From the NCBI GenBank assembly GCA_028532855.1, contig JAQQAL010000051.1, positions 1 through 64,000 on the forward strand: a stretch of DNA of 64,000 nt, given 5' to 3'. The position numbers were made by a program, and so were the translations under genes. The notes under the pieces are model-generated. The model was not told the origin of the DNA and did no database searches. It saw nothing but the letters and a program-made list of their open reading frames with translations. Source of the DNA: Candidatus Thalassospirochaeta sargassi. Its GTDB lineage: Bacteria; Spirochaetota; Spirochaetia; UBA9216. Below are positions 45,781 to 54,445 of this stretch, in pieces. Each line of letters opens with the position of its first letter. The first letter of the stretch is position 1.

Positions 45781-47190
45781 TTGAACTCAGCACTTGTACA
45801 AATACTGCCTGCATCGACGGGTGGCGGGTACAATAATACTTCACAGCCTGCGGAGGCGTTTCCTGAGAAGGGGAATCGTTTCAATGATGCTTTTGAACAT
45901 GCGTCAACTGGAGAAGTGCAGCAGAAAGCCGCAGACCAGGAAGTAAAAAAGACTGTTAAGTCTGAAAAAGGCTCCAACGGGAAAAAGTCTGAAAAAGATG
46001 AAGTCTGTAAATCGGAAAAACCCGGAAACACCGAGTCTGAATCAGCTGTTGGAGCAGCAGCTGCAGAAGAAAGCCCGAAAGCAGTCGAAACACTTAAGAA
46101 GGGGCTCGGTGGGGAGAAAAAGACTTTAGATACGGATGAAAATTCTGATACTGTTCTGAAAGCCGGTCTAAAGAAAAGTGATTCTGTCAAGCTTGCCGTA
46201 GTTAATGCATCTAAAAATGCTAAAAAAGGAGCCGGAAAAACCGCGTCTCTGAGTTCTGCAGCCGGCATGCTGAATGGTGAGGGATCCCGAAAAAAGGTTT
46301 CCGGAGCCGGTTCGAAGGCTGATATATTCAGGCTGGACCGAAACAGCCTTGCGGGGAAACCTGCTGAAGCTGATGCTGAAACTGCTAAGGACATTTCCGA
46401 GGCTTTAAAAACTAAAAACGCAGGGATAGAGATTACCGGTAATAACGCTGAAAAAGCAGCTGATGCAGCTGGCGTTACAGGCCGGACGGCAGCTGCACTT
46501 CGGGCTGAGGTTGCAGAGGATGCCGGAGAAGGCGGAAATAAAAAAACAAAGCTACGCGTGTCCGACCACCGCACAGTTGCTTCAGCATCAGATAAGAATG
46601 CCAAAACATTAATCCAGCAGGCAGCACAGTCGGCTTCGAATCCGCCATCATCTGTTTCGGGAAATGAGCAGGACGCATCAGCAAAGATTTTTAATCTTGC
46701 TTCAGAAGGTGCCGGTGATACACCACGCGCGGATGCAGCAAAAGCCGATACCAGGATCTTTCAGTCTAACGTACTGTCTCAGCTGAAGGATGATGTTAAC
46801 AGCCAGATTGTAAAACAGGCCGGAATAGTCGTTAAGGGTAATGGAACAGGTGAAATTAAGCTTGTAATGAAGCCGGAAAGTCTCGGAAAGGTAAGAATCC
46901 AGCTTTCTCTGAACGATAATCATATAGCCGGCCGCATAATTGTCGAAAATAATATAGTAAGGGAGATTTTTGAGAGTAATCTTGAAAACCTTTACAAGGC
47001 TTTCGGGTCCGAGGGTTTTGAGAACGGTGGACTAGAGGTCAGCGTTCAGGGGCAGGGGCACAATGCCGGAGCAAATGGTCGCAGGCAAGGCCGGGGCCCA
47101 GGCGTGCGGGCAGCGAAGGTTCTTGAAGCGGCGGTACCCGAAGTTGTTAATTCAGAATGGCAGAACAATGCCGTCAACATGGTAGTTTGA
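45781..47190 (+). CDS. fliK: Flagellar hook-length control protein FliK
   Basis: About 469 residues. The N-terminal two thirds are low complexity, rich in Lys, Ala, Glu and Ser, as in FliK molecular rulers. The C-terminal domain (about 345-440) has the FliK core: GEIKLVMKPESLGKVRIQLSL and REIFESNLENLYKAF. It measures hook length and switches export specificity together with FlhB. The TTG at 45781 is preferred since GGAGG (45770-45774) is 6 bases upstream; a TTG at 45775 is too close. Confidence 0.88.
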   Translation: MNSALVQILPASTGGGYNNTSQPAEAFPEKGNRFNDAFEHASTGEVQQKAADQEVKKTVKSEKGSNGKKSEKDEVCKSEKPGNTESESAVGAAAAEESPKAVETLKKGLGGEKKTLDTDENSDTVLKAGLKKSDSVKLAVVNASKNAKKGAGKTASLSSAAGMLNGEGSRKKVSGAGSKADIFRLDRNSLAGKPAEADAETAKDISEALKTKNAGIEITGNNAEKAADAAGVTGRTAAALRAEVAEDAGEGGNKKTKLRVSDHRTVASASDKNAKTLIQQAAQSASNPPSSVSGNEQDASAKIFNLASEGAGDTPRADAAKADTRIFQSNVLSQLKDDVNSQIVKQAGIVVKGNGTGEIKLVMKPESLGKVRIQLSLNDNHIAGRIIVENNIVREIFESNLENLYKAFGSEGFENGGLEVSVQGQGHNAGANGRRQGRGPGVRAAKVLEAAVPEVVNSEWQNNAVNMVV

Positions 47191-47206
47191 GGGGAAAGGA
47201 GAACAG

Positions 47207-47638
47207 ATGGATTTTTCAGCAACAATGTCCGGACAGGACAAAGCTGTTTCACAGGCGCAGGTTGACAGCCTGAACGCGATACTTAAACAGGACGGGGTAA
47301 AGCAGAACGCTCTCGGTCAGGATGATTTTCTTAAGATTCTGATCACCCAGCTTTCATATCAGGATCCCACGGCTCCGATGGAAGACAAGGAATTTATCGC
47401 ACAGATGGCCCAGTTCTCAAGCCTTGAACAGATGAACCAGATGAGTACCAATTTCTCCAAGCTTTCGGGAACAATGAATCTTAACAGCGCAATCGGCATG
47501 ATTGGAAAGAATGTAACCATTGCTTCAGGTGAACGGGTGGTAAACGGTCTTGTTGAAGAGGTTACGGGCACAGAGAATCCACAGGTGCTGGTAAATGGAA
47601 AGTTTTATGATTTTAATGATATTCAGAGTGTAAGGTAA
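47207..47638 (+). CDS. flgD: Flagellar hook capping protein FlgD
   Basis: A 143-residue hook cap protein, the short form lacking the C-terminal Fn3/Tudor part. LGQDDFLKILITQLSYQDPTAPMEDKEFIAQMAQFSSLEQM is the strong FlgD signature, given here only in part (QDDFLKIL, LSYQDPTAPMED, AQFSSLEQM). The rest (about 80-143) is beta-rich. It templates hook assembly at the tip. It lies between fliK and flgE, as usual. Confidence 0.93.
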   Translation: MDFSATMSGQDKAVSQAQVDSLNAILKQDGVKQNALGQDDFLKILITQLSYQDPTAPMEDKEFIAQMAQFSSLEQMNQMSTNFSKLSGTMNLNSAIGMIGKNVTIASGERVVNGLVEEVTGTENPQVLVNGKFYDFNDIQSVR

Positions 47639-47653
47639 GGGGGTAACTGCTTT

Positions 47654-49042
47654 ATGATGCGATCACTATATGCCGGAGTATCCGGACTTCAGAACCATCA
47701 GGTTAGAATGGACGTAATTGGAAATAATATTTCCAACATAAATACAACAGGCTTCAAGAAGGGCCGTGTAAATTTTCAGGATATGATTTCACAGTCTATG
47801 CAGGGAGCCTCAAGCCCGACTGAAGAATTGGGCGGAGTTAACCCGAAGCAGGTTGGTCTTGGAATGACAATAGCTTCCATCGACACCATACACACACAGG
47901 GTTCAATGCAGTCAACCGGCGTTACAACCGACCTTGCAGTTCAGGGAAACGGCTTTTTCATCATGGCCGGAGGCGACAAACAGTATTATACACGTGCCGG
48001 AGCATTCGGTATCGATGAAGACGGCACCCTTGTTAATCCTTCCAACGGAATGAAGGTTCAGGGCTGGATGGCTGAAACTATCGACGGAGCAGCCTTCATT
48101 AATACTGCTTCTGATGTCGGAGATCTTGTAATTCCGGTCGGCGGAAAAGACCCCGCATCGGCAACAACCCAGGTTGATCTCGCATGTAACCTCGACAAGA
48201 GGCTCGAGGTGATTCCTGAAGGCGCCGGCGAAGGCACTGTAAGAGAAAATACATGGACAATAGACAAGGATATATACGATAACTTTGGAAATGTTCACAA
48301 GATGCGCGTTAGTTTTACCAAACTTGAAGGCACACAGAATAGCTGGTCCGCGGATGTTGTAATTGATCCGGATGATGAACTTGGAACAAATACCATTGCT
48401 GAAGTAGGAGCCGAAAATAACGGAAATAATAATTTCATTGTTAATTTCAATAATCTCGGTACCCTTCAGTCGGTTACCGACGCGCAGGGAGACATTCTTG
48501 ATACCGGTGATATCCAGGTTCAGGTTGCATTCGATGTACGTGAAGCAACACCCGGTGAAGACGGAGCCCTTATCAGACAGACCTTTAATCTGAACATTGG
48601 TGAAGCTGGCAGCGTAGTAAATACAGTGACCCAGTTTGCCGAAACCAGTTCAACAAAGGCTTTCAGACAGAACGGATACGGGATGGGATATCTTGAAAAT
48701 TTCAAGATTGATCAGAGCGGTGTGATTACCGGTGTTTACTCAAACGGTACTAACCGAACCCTGGGGCAGGTTGCTTTGGCTACCTTTACAAACCAGAATG
48801 GTCTTGAAAAGGCCGGTGAGACTACATTTGTTGTAACGAATAACTCAGGTGATCCTAATATCGGACCTACCGGTGTAGCCGGCAAGGGGAAGATAATTGC
48901 CGGAGCTCTTGAGATGTCGAACGTAGATCTGGCAGAACAGTTCACCGACATGATTGTGACCCAGAGAGGATTTCAGGCGAACTCGAAGACTATAACAACC
49001 TCTGACACAATGCTGCAGGAGCTGCTGAGCCTGAAGAGGTAA
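47654..49042 (+). CDS. flgE: Flagellar hook protein FlgE
   Basis: A 462-residue hook subunit. The N-terminus ([31 protein letters not shown]) is the axial-protein signature, and the C-terminus has [34 protein letters not shown]. The variable middle domains D1/D2 lie between. In spirochetes, FlgE molecules are cross-linked by lysinoalanine bonds, a known feature of the group; this protein has several Lys and Cys candidates including Cys in [13 protein letters not shown] lies upstream of the ATG pair. Confidence 0.95.
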   Translation: MMRSLYAGVSGLQNHQVRMDVIGNNISNINTTGFKKGRVNFQDMISQSMQGASSPTEELGGVNPKQVGLGMTIASIDTIHTQGSMQSTGVTTDLAVQGNGFFIMAGGDKQYYTRAGAFGIDEDGTLVNPSNGMKVQGWMAETIDGAAFINTASDVGDLVIPVGGKDPASATTQVDLACNLDKRLEVIPEGAGEGTVRENTWTIDKDIYDNFGNVHKMRVSFTKLEGTQNSWSADVVIDPDDELGTNTIAEVGAENNGNNNFIVNFNNLGTLQSVTDAQGDILDTGDIQVQVAFDVREATPGEDGALIRQTFNLNIGEAGSVVNTVTQFAETSSTKAFRQNGYGMGYLENFKIDQSGVITGVYSNGTNRTLGQVALATFTNQNGLEKAGETTFVVTNNSGDPNIGPTGVAGKGKIIAGALEMSNVDLAEQFTDMIVTQRGFQANSKTITTSDTMLQELLSLKR

Positions 49043-49074
49043 GGCTGAACATATGATAACGGGAAGCGCAGGTA

Positions 49075-49272
49075 ATGATTGAGTTGACAAAGCTGAACGG
49101 TGAGATCTTCTATGTTAATCCGCATCAGATTGAGTATATAACCGCTCAGCCTGATGTAACACTTGTGATGCTTTCCGGAAAAAGACTGGTAGTCAGAGAG
49201 GACTACCAGTCTGTATTAGATCGTATCGTAGAATATAGAAGCCTGATTGGGGCTTTTAAGAACGAGGAGTAG
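49075..49272 (+). CDS. flbD: Flagellar protein FlbD (SwrD-like)
   Basis: A 65-residue protein: MIELTKLNGEIFYVNPHQIEYI followed by TPDV-type and VVREDYQSVLDRIVEYRS segments, the compact FlbD family pattern. Homologues (SwrD in Bacillus) affect motor power through the stator, and the gene usually lies between flgE and motA, as here. It is 32 bases after flgE and 5 before motA. The exact function in spirochetes is not established. Confidence 0.9.
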   Translation: MIELTKLNGEIFYVNPHQIEYITAQPDVTLVMLSGKRLVVREDYQSVLDRIVEYRSLIGAFKNEE

Positions 49273-49277
49273 TTTTA

Positions 49278-50060
49278 ATGGATATTTCCACAATAGCAGG
49301 CCTGGGCCTCGGAATGGGAATGATTATTTACTCGATACTTGGCACTGGTGTAGCTGTATCGAATTATGTCGATATTGGATCTCTTGCAATGGTCCTCGGC
49401 GGATCGCTCGCAGCAGTTATGATTTCAAATCCGCTTCAGCGAATGATGAAACTCGGCAACTATTTCCGGATTATCATTAATGTGAACAATTTTGAGGTAG
49501 AGAAGATTATTACAACCCTCGTTAGATTTTCTGAAAAAGCAAGACGCGACGGTCTTCTTGCACTCGAAGATGACCTTGAAGAGGTTGAGGACGAGTTTAT
49601 GAAAAAGGGTATTCAGTTTGTTGTCGACGGAACCGACCCGGAAATTATAAGCACAATGCTGTACAGCGATTTAAATCAACAGCAGGAGCGGCATGCCGAC
49701 GGTATAAAGGTTTTTGAAGATTGGGGTACTCTTGCTCCGGCATTTGGAATGATTGGTACTCTTGCCGGTCTTATAGGTATGTTAGCTAACCTGGATGATC
49801 CAGATTCAATCGGTTCAGGTATGGCTCTTGCCCTTATTACCACAATGTATGGTTCAATCTTTGCAAACCTTTTCTTTATTCCTATCAAGAATAAGCTGCA
49901 GGATCGTGATAAAGAAGAGACTCTTGTGAAAGAAATACTAATAGAGGGAATTCTCTCGATACAGTCGGGAGATAATCCGAGAATCCTGGAATCAAAGCTT
50001 GTATCATTTCTACCGCCTGATAAGCGTGAAGCGGTACTTGCTGAAATAAACGCGGAGTAA
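49278..50060 (+). CDS. motA: Flagellar motor stator protein MotA
   Basis: A 260-residue inner-membrane stator subunit with four membrane segments (about 5-25, 33-53, 150-170, 180-200). The loop contains the charged region near LLALEDDLEEVEDEFMKKG that touches FliG, and the last two helices carry APAFGMIGTLAGLIGML and GSGMALALITTMYGSI, with the Thr/Pro/Ala residues typical of the proton path. It forms a 5:2 complex with MotB, whose gene begins 5 bases later. Confidence 0.96.
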   Translation: MDISTIAGLGLGMGMIIYSILGTGVAVSNYVDIGSLAMVLGGSLAAVMISNPLQRMMKLGNYFRIIINVNNFEVEKIITTLVRFSEKARRDGLLALEDDLEEVEDEFMKKGIQFVVDGTDPEIISTMLYSDLNQQQERHADGIKVFEDWGTLAPAFGMIGTLAGLIGMLANLDDPDSIGSGMALALITTMYGSIFANLFFIPIKNKLQDRDKEETLVKEILIEGILSIQSGDNPRILESKLVSFLPPDKREAVLAEINAE

Positions 50061-50065
50061 AAGCT

Positions 50066-50794
50066 ATGGCCAGACCTCCCAAAAAGGTAAAGTGTCCTCC
50101 GGGCGGAGCCCCGGAGTGGATGAACACATACGGCGACATGGTAACGCTGTTATTATGTTTTTTCGTTATGCTGTTTACAACAGCAACAGTTGACGGGCAC
50201 GAAATGAAGCTCGTCATTGCCGCATTCAGCGGTTTGGGTCTTTTAGAGGGCGGTAATACCCTTGAATCGGGGCATCTTGCTGAGCTGGGTAACACCATTG
50301 AAGCACTTCCGTCAATGCAGATGGGGCGTGCGCTTGATCAGGCAAGAAAAAAAGCCGTAAGCCAGTTTCAGTCCGAGATCAGATCTAACAAGGTAAGGGT
50401 TACCATTGATGAAAGGGGGCTGATAATCAGTCTTGCAGCGGATTCATTTTTCCGGCCGGCGACGGCAGAGGTTGATATCGAAGCAGCGCGGGAAACCCTG
50501 CGTAATGTTTCAAGTCTTGTGAATTCTCTAGACGATGAGAGAAGGTTCAGGGTTGAAGGCCATACCGATTCGCTGCCCACGGATCCTGACGGGCCATGGG
50601 AAACGAACTGGGAACTTTCAGCAGAGCGTTCTGCGAATGTTCTTCATTATCTTGTTGATTTCGGTGTTGATGAAACGAGATTTCAGATAGCCGGATGTGC
50701 TGACACAAGGCCGCTTGCTGATAATTCAACAGCAGAGGGCCGGGCGTACAATAGAAGAGTTGATATAGTAATACTGGCCGAAGGGCAGTATTGA
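50066..50794 (+). CDS. motB: Flagellar motor stator protein MotB
   Basis: A 242-residue stator subunit: a short cytoplasmic part, one membrane helix (about 25-45) with the essential proton-binding Asp24 in TYGDMVTLLLCFFVMLF, and a periplasmic OmpA-like peptidoglycan-binding domain (about 110-242) with VEGHTDSLP and LSAERSANVLHYLVD. It anchors the stator to the wall. The motif resembles proton-driven MotB, but the ion cannot be proved by sequence alone. A 180-base gap follows. Confidence 0.95.
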   Translation: MARPPKKVKCPPGGAPEWMNTYGDMVTLLLCFFVMLFTTATVDGHEMKLVIAAFSGLGLLEGGNTLESGHLAELGNTIEALPSMQMGRALDQARKKAVSQFQSEIRSNKVRVTIDERGLIISLAADSFFRPATAEVDIEAARETLRNVSSLVNSLDDERRFRVEGHTDSLPTDPDGPWETNWELSAERSANVLHYLVDFGVDETRFQIAGCADTRPLADNSTAEGRAYNRRVDIVILAEGQY

Positions 50795-50840
50795 TAATTG
50801 AATAGTAACAGCGGATTTTTAATTTGTTGTTCGACGAGTG

Positions 50841-50880
50841 GGGTTTTCGCCGGGGTGCGGAACCCAAAAAGGGTTGTTTT
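50841..50880 (+). promoter_or_regulatory. Mutually exclusive hairpins in the motB-fliL gap
   Basis: AACCC at 50861-50865 can pair upstream with GGGTT (50841-50845; stem extended by CGC/GCG at 50848-50850 and 50857-50859) or downstream with GGGTT (50871-50875), the latter followed by GTTTTG. The two pairings cannot coexist. This is the layout of an attenuator or partial terminator that could set the relative expression of the switch and export genes downstream. No T-run is long enough to call a strong terminator. Confidence 0.4.
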
Positions 50881-50915
50881 GACGGCAAAGGTCAGGCAAA
50901 TCTTTCGGGGAGTCC

Positions 50916-50944
50916 TTTTCACTGCAGAATTTTTCTGTTAGGAT
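50916..50944 (+). promoter_or_regulatory. Candidate internal promoter for fliL onward
   Basis: TTTTCA (50916-50921), a 17-base spacer and TAGGAT (50939-50944), the same -10 seen at 15595 and 18436. The fliL ATG is at 50975. It lies downstream of the hairpin pair in the 180-base gap. Confidence 0.35.
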
Positions 50945-50974
50945 TTCCCGCATATACGTGTTTAGGAGCATGAC

Positions 50975-51523
50975 ATGGGTGATGAAGATATTTATGCTGA
51001 AGAAGAAGTAGGCGGGGGTGATGAGCTTGAAGTTGGTGAACAGTCGTCCGCGATAAAAGAACTGCTTCCTAAAATACTCAGATGGGTAGCTATCATAGTT
51101 GTCGCGGTTATTTTTATCGTTACCGTTGTGTTTTTTACAATGAGGATTATGACTCAGGGGACTACAACCCAGAGTTATGCAGTTCAGTCGCCGGAATATG
51201 CGACTGAGCCCGAGGTTATGTCATGGTATGCCCTTGAAGAGATTAGAACCAGGACTGCGGACAAGAATCCGTCTACCGTGATCATTAAAGCAAAACTTGG
51301 ATACGAATGGGAAAATGCCGACATCCAGACGGATCTGATTCAGCGTTCAGAGATTATTTATGATGCCATGCGTCAGTATCTCAGTTCAAAGACAGCGGCG
51401 GAACTTACTCCGCAGACAGAAATGCAGGTTAAGCAGGAAATGAAAGAAAAAATCAACAGGCTTATTTCTGCAGGTAAGATACAGGAAATCGTTTTTATGG
51501 AGTATAATATATTCCAGTATTAA
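50975..51523 (+). CDS. fliL: Flagellar basal-body-associated protein FliL
   Basis: A 182-residue single-span membrane protein. An acidic cytoplasmic N-terminus (about 1-27), one membrane helix (about 38-60) and a periplasmic domain with SPEYATEPEVMSWYALEEI and, at the end, INRLISAGKIQEIVFMEYNIFQY, typical of FliL. It forms rings around stators and affects motor torque. An AGGAG site lies upstream. The gene starts the second part of the run after the 180-base gap. Confidence 0.93.
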   Translation: MGDEDIYAEEEVGGGDELEVGEQSSAIKELLPKILRWVAIIVVAVIFIVTVVFFTMRIMTQGTTTQSYAVQSPEYATEPEVMSWYALEEIRTRTADKNPSTVIIKAKLGYEWENADIQTDLIQRSEIIYDAMRQYLSSKTAAELTPQTEMQVKQEMKEKINRLISAGKIQEIVFMEYNIFQY

Positions 51524-51545
51524 TATGAGGCGGAATTAGAACAGG

Positions 51546-52571
51546 ATGAATGAAGTTTTATCACAGGACGAAATAGATCAGTTATTATCTGCTATTTCAA
51601 CCGGAGACATTGAAACCGAAGAAGTTACTCAGGCGGCTGACCAGCGAAAGATAAAGATCTATGATTTTAAGCGGCCTGATAAGTTCTCAAAGGATCAGAT
51701 CCGTACTGTTTCGATTATGCATGAAACATTCGCCCGACTAACTACAACCGCCTTGTCGGCACAGCTGCGAAGCCTCGTCCATGTTCATGTGGCTTCGGTA
51801 GATCAGCTTACCTACGAAGAGTTCATTCGATCAATTCCGAACCCGACAACCCTCGGAATTATAAACATGGATCCTCTGAAAGGTTCAGCAGTACTGGAAA
51901 TAGACCCGGCAATTACATATTCGATTATAGATCGTCAGTTTGGAGGACAGGGGGAAGGAAGTAAAATTTCCAGGGATCTCTCGGATATCGAACAGGCTGT
52001 AATGGAAGGAATAATCGTAAGAATTCTCGGCAACCTCAGGGAAGCCTGGAGTCAGGTTATTGATCTCCGTCCGAGACTCGGTCAGATAGAGACCAACCCC
52101 CAGTTTGCCCAGATTGTACCGCCTACTGAAATGGTTATTCTCGTAACGCTTGAGACAAAAGTCGGTGAGGTTGAAGGTATGATGAACTTCTGTATACCCT
52201 ACCTGACAATCGAGCCTATTATTTCTAAACTCTCGGCGCAGTATATGTATTCATCAGTACGAAGCGGAGCTACGACCGAAAATCTTAATATTCTTAAAGA
52301 CAGGCTTGCCGCCATTGAAATACCTATTAAAGCTGAAATTGGCGTTATGGAGCTGACAATGCGGGATGTTCTCTCGCTTACACCCGGCGACCTTGTGCGT
52401 CTGCCGAATACCAGAATATCTGATGAAATGATTTTGAAGGTCGGCAACAAGGAAAAATTCCTGTGCAAACCGGGTGTTGTCGGAAAAAAAGTAGCTGTTC
52501 AGGTTACTACGAAACTGGAAGATATAGAAAAGGATGAGTTTGAAGAACTCATTGCTGAAGGAGATGAATAG
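51546..52571 (+). CDS. fliM: Flagellar motor switch protein FliM
   Basis: A 341-residue C-ring protein. The N-terminal LSQDEIDQLLSAI is the CheY-phosphate-binding motif. The middle CheC-like domain runs about 40-240 (FARLTTTALSAQLRSLV, ETNPQFAQIVPPTEMV), and the C-terminal SpoA domain (about 255-340) binds FliN-type subunits. It switches rotation direction. The stop is immediately followed by the fliY start. Confidence 0.96.
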   Translation: MNEVLSQDEIDQLLSAISTGDIETEEVTQAADQRKIKIYDFKRPDKFSKDQIRTVSIMHETFARLTTTALSAQLRSLVHVHVASVDQLTYEEFIRSIPNPTTLGIINMDPLKGSAVLEIDPAITYSIIDRQFGGQGEGSKISRDLSDIEQAVMEGIIVRILGNLREAWSQVIDLRPRLGQIETNPQFAQIVPPTEMVILVTLETKVGEVEGMMNFCIPYLTIEPIISKLSAQYMYSSVRSGATTENLNILKDRLAAIEIPIKAEIGVMELTMRDVLSLTPGDLVRLPNTRISDEMILKVGNKEKFLCKPGVVGKKVAVQVTTKLEDIEKDEFEELIAEGDE

Positions 52572-53723
52572 ATGAGCGACGGATCACTGTCTCAAGACGA
52601 AATTGATGCTTTACTGCAGGGTGGAGATATCGGATCAGCCCCGGCGGCTCCTGCAGCCGGCGGGTCTCAGGGATTGAGCGATCAGGAAATTGCGGATTTC
52701 CGGAATCTGATAGGCGAGCTTCTTCCTTCACAGGCGCAGAATCTTTCTAACATGGTGGGAGATACGGTAGAAATGACACAGCCTGATGTGGCTGTTGTCA
52801 GCCGGGATGAACTTGTTGGGGCCCTGCCTGGAAATGTTGTTGAAATAAGACTGAATTTCCAGGATCAGATAAGCGGAGATCATTCTTATATAATCGGCCC
52901 CGAGCCCGCAATCACAATTGCCGGTCTTATGATGGGGCAGGAAGAGGTTGAGCTTAATGAGGCTGCGCTCTCAGCTATTGAAGAAGCAGCCAATACGCTT
53001 GCAGGGACAGCTGCCACTGTATTCGGTGACAAAAGCGGAAAATCTGCAATGACGACACCAGCGGATACAAAGAATGTTTCGAGTGCGGAAATGTCTTTCA
53101 GCGACAGCAGCCTTGTTAAAGTAAGTTATCAGACTAAAATAGACGGCAAGGAGCCAACAGCATTTATTGAAGCTTTTTCAATCGACCTTGTTAAATCAAT
53201 TGTCGGAGCAGCCCCAGCGGAGCAAGTAAATGGTATGGACTCAATGGCCGGAATGGATCTCGGCAGCCTGGGTGGAGCTCCAGCGGGAGGTCAGCCTGCT
53301 GTAGACCCGATGGCGGCAATGGCCGGAATGGGTTCTATGGGCGGACAGCCTGCAATGGGCGGAGCCATGAACGGAATGGATATGTTCGGCACAGGCCAGC
53401 CGACTCCTAATGTTCAGGGGCTGCAGTTCCCGAGTCTTAATCCGCAGGCGGTTGCCGGCGAACAGGGAAACATCGGGTTACTGATGGACGTCTACATGGA
53501 GATGACTGTTGAGCTCGGCCGTACTAAGAAGCTTATCAAGGAAATTCTCGGAATGGGTGAGGGTACAATTATTGAGCTTGATAAACTTGCCGGTGAACCT
53601 GTAGACATCCTTGTCAACCACAAGCTTATCGCCAAGGGTGAGGTTGTTGTCATTGACGAAAACTTCGGTGTGCGTGTTACGGAAATTGTTTCGCCCATCG
53701 ATCGGGTAGACAGTCTCGGATAG
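52572..53723 (+). CDS. fliY: Flagellar motor switch protein FliY (FliN-domain)
   Basis: A 383-residue switch protein of the FliY type: a FliM-like N-terminal motif (LSQDEIDALLQGG), a CheC-like middle domain (about 30-215, with ALSAIEEAANTLAG), a Met/Gly/Ala-rich low-complexity linker (about 220-282) and a C-terminal SpoA/FliN domain (about 295-383, VYMEMTVELGRTKKLIKEIL). In Bacillus FliY is a CheY-P phosphatase as well as a C-ring subunit; phosphatase activity is possible here. The 80-residue C-terminus replaces a separate FliN, which is absent. Confidence 0.92.
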   Translation: MSDGSLSQDEIDALLQGGDIGSAPAAPAAGGSQGLSDQEIADFRNLIGELLPSQAQNLSNMVGDTVEMTQPDVAVVSRDELVGALPGNVVEIRLNFQDQISGDHSYIIGPEPAITIAGLMMGQEEVELNEAALSAIEEAANTLAGTAATVFGDKSGKSAMTTPADTKNVSSAEMSFSDSSLVKVSYQTKIDGKEPTAFIEAFSIDLVKSIVGAAPAEQVNGMDSMAGMDLGSLGGAPAGGQPAVDPMAAMAGMGSMGGQPAMGGAMNGMDMFGTGQPTPNVQGLQFPSLNPQAVAGEQGNIGLLMDVYMEMTVELGRTKKLIKEILGMGEGTIIELDKLAGEPVDILVNHKLIAKGEVVVIDENFGVRVTEIVSPIDRVDSLG

Positions 53724-53734
53724 ATAAACAGATT

Positions 53735-53764
53735 ATCCGCAGGGGTATGGGAGCCTTTGCGGAT
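53735..53764 (+). promoter_or_regulatory. Hairpin between fliY and fliO
   Basis: ATCCGCA (53735-53741) and TGCGGAT (53758-53764) form a 7-bp stem with a 16-base loop, followed by only TTA. It sits in the 67-base fliY-fliO gap. Too weak a T-tail for a terminator; possibly an mRNA-processing element. Confidence 0.35.
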
Positions 53765-53790
53765 TTAACTAATGGTGTGGGAGGGGAACC

Positions 53791-54393
53791 ATGAAGAAAC
53801 TTATTACAGCGACGGCAATCATTCTGGTAGCGGCCGTAACTATAAATGCTCAGGCAGCTGATGAAAATAGCGACAGAGTTGATTTTACCGATGAAACTAC
53901 GATTATTCTCGAAGATACGGCAGTAGATCCCGCAGCAGAAACGACGGCTGGAGAAGGCTCTTTCTTTACAACCTGGGATTTTGTTAAGGTCATATTAATA
54001 CTTGTTGCTGTAATATTTGTAATTTATGGAATATTTTATGCTCTAAAAAGAAGCGGTGGTCTAAAATTTCAGAATGACGAACTGATAAGGCTTCTCGGCT
54101 CTCAGAGTTTGACGCAAAACGGCTCCGTCCATCTGATAGAGGTGGGAGCTAAGTACTACCTGGTCGGATGCGGTGACGGTTCGGTAAGTCATATTGCCGA
54201 CATCGACGATAAGGAAACTGTCGATGAAATAATCCTGAAAAGACCGCCTGAAGAGGAACATAAAAAATCTTTTATTGACTTTTTTAATCTTAAGATGGGG
54301 CGCAAAGAGAATACAAAAGCTAATATGCAGGACAAAATCACAAATAACAACAAATTTATGCATGATCAGGCAGAAAGATTAAAAAAAATGTAG
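53791..54393 (+). CDS. fliO: Flagellar biosynthetic protein FliO/FliZ
   Basis: A 200-residue protein with a signal-like N-terminus (about 1-22, cleavage after AQA), an acidic periplasmic stretch (about 23-60) and one membrane helix (about 68-88), followed by the FliO cytoplasmic domain (IRLLGSQSLTQNGSVHLIEVGAKYYLVGCGDG in part). It assists assembly of the FliP export gate. The position directly before fliP supports the call; the family is weakly conserved. It corresponds to fliZ in Borrelia. Confidence 0.85.
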   Translation: MKKLITATAIILVAAVTINAQAADENSDRVDFTDETTIILEDTAVDPAAETTAGEGSFFTTWDFVKVILILVAVIFVIYGIFYALKRSGGLKFQNDELIRLLGSQSLTQNGSVHLIEVGAKYYLVGCGDGSVSHIADIDDKETVDEIILKRPPEEEHKKSFIDFFNLKMGRKENTKANMQDKITNNNKFMHDQAERLKKM

Positions 54394-54445
54394 CAAAAAC
54401 ATGCTAAAATGTGATAGAATTTAACTGTCATTTTCTGGGGGGGGA

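Noticed and set aside
45765-46604. Long minus-strand open frame opposite fliK
   Set aside because: It is a Ser/Phe/Ala-rich mirror of the Lys/Ala/Glu-rich FliK coding sequence, with no ribosome site; FliK has the conserved C-domain and operon position.
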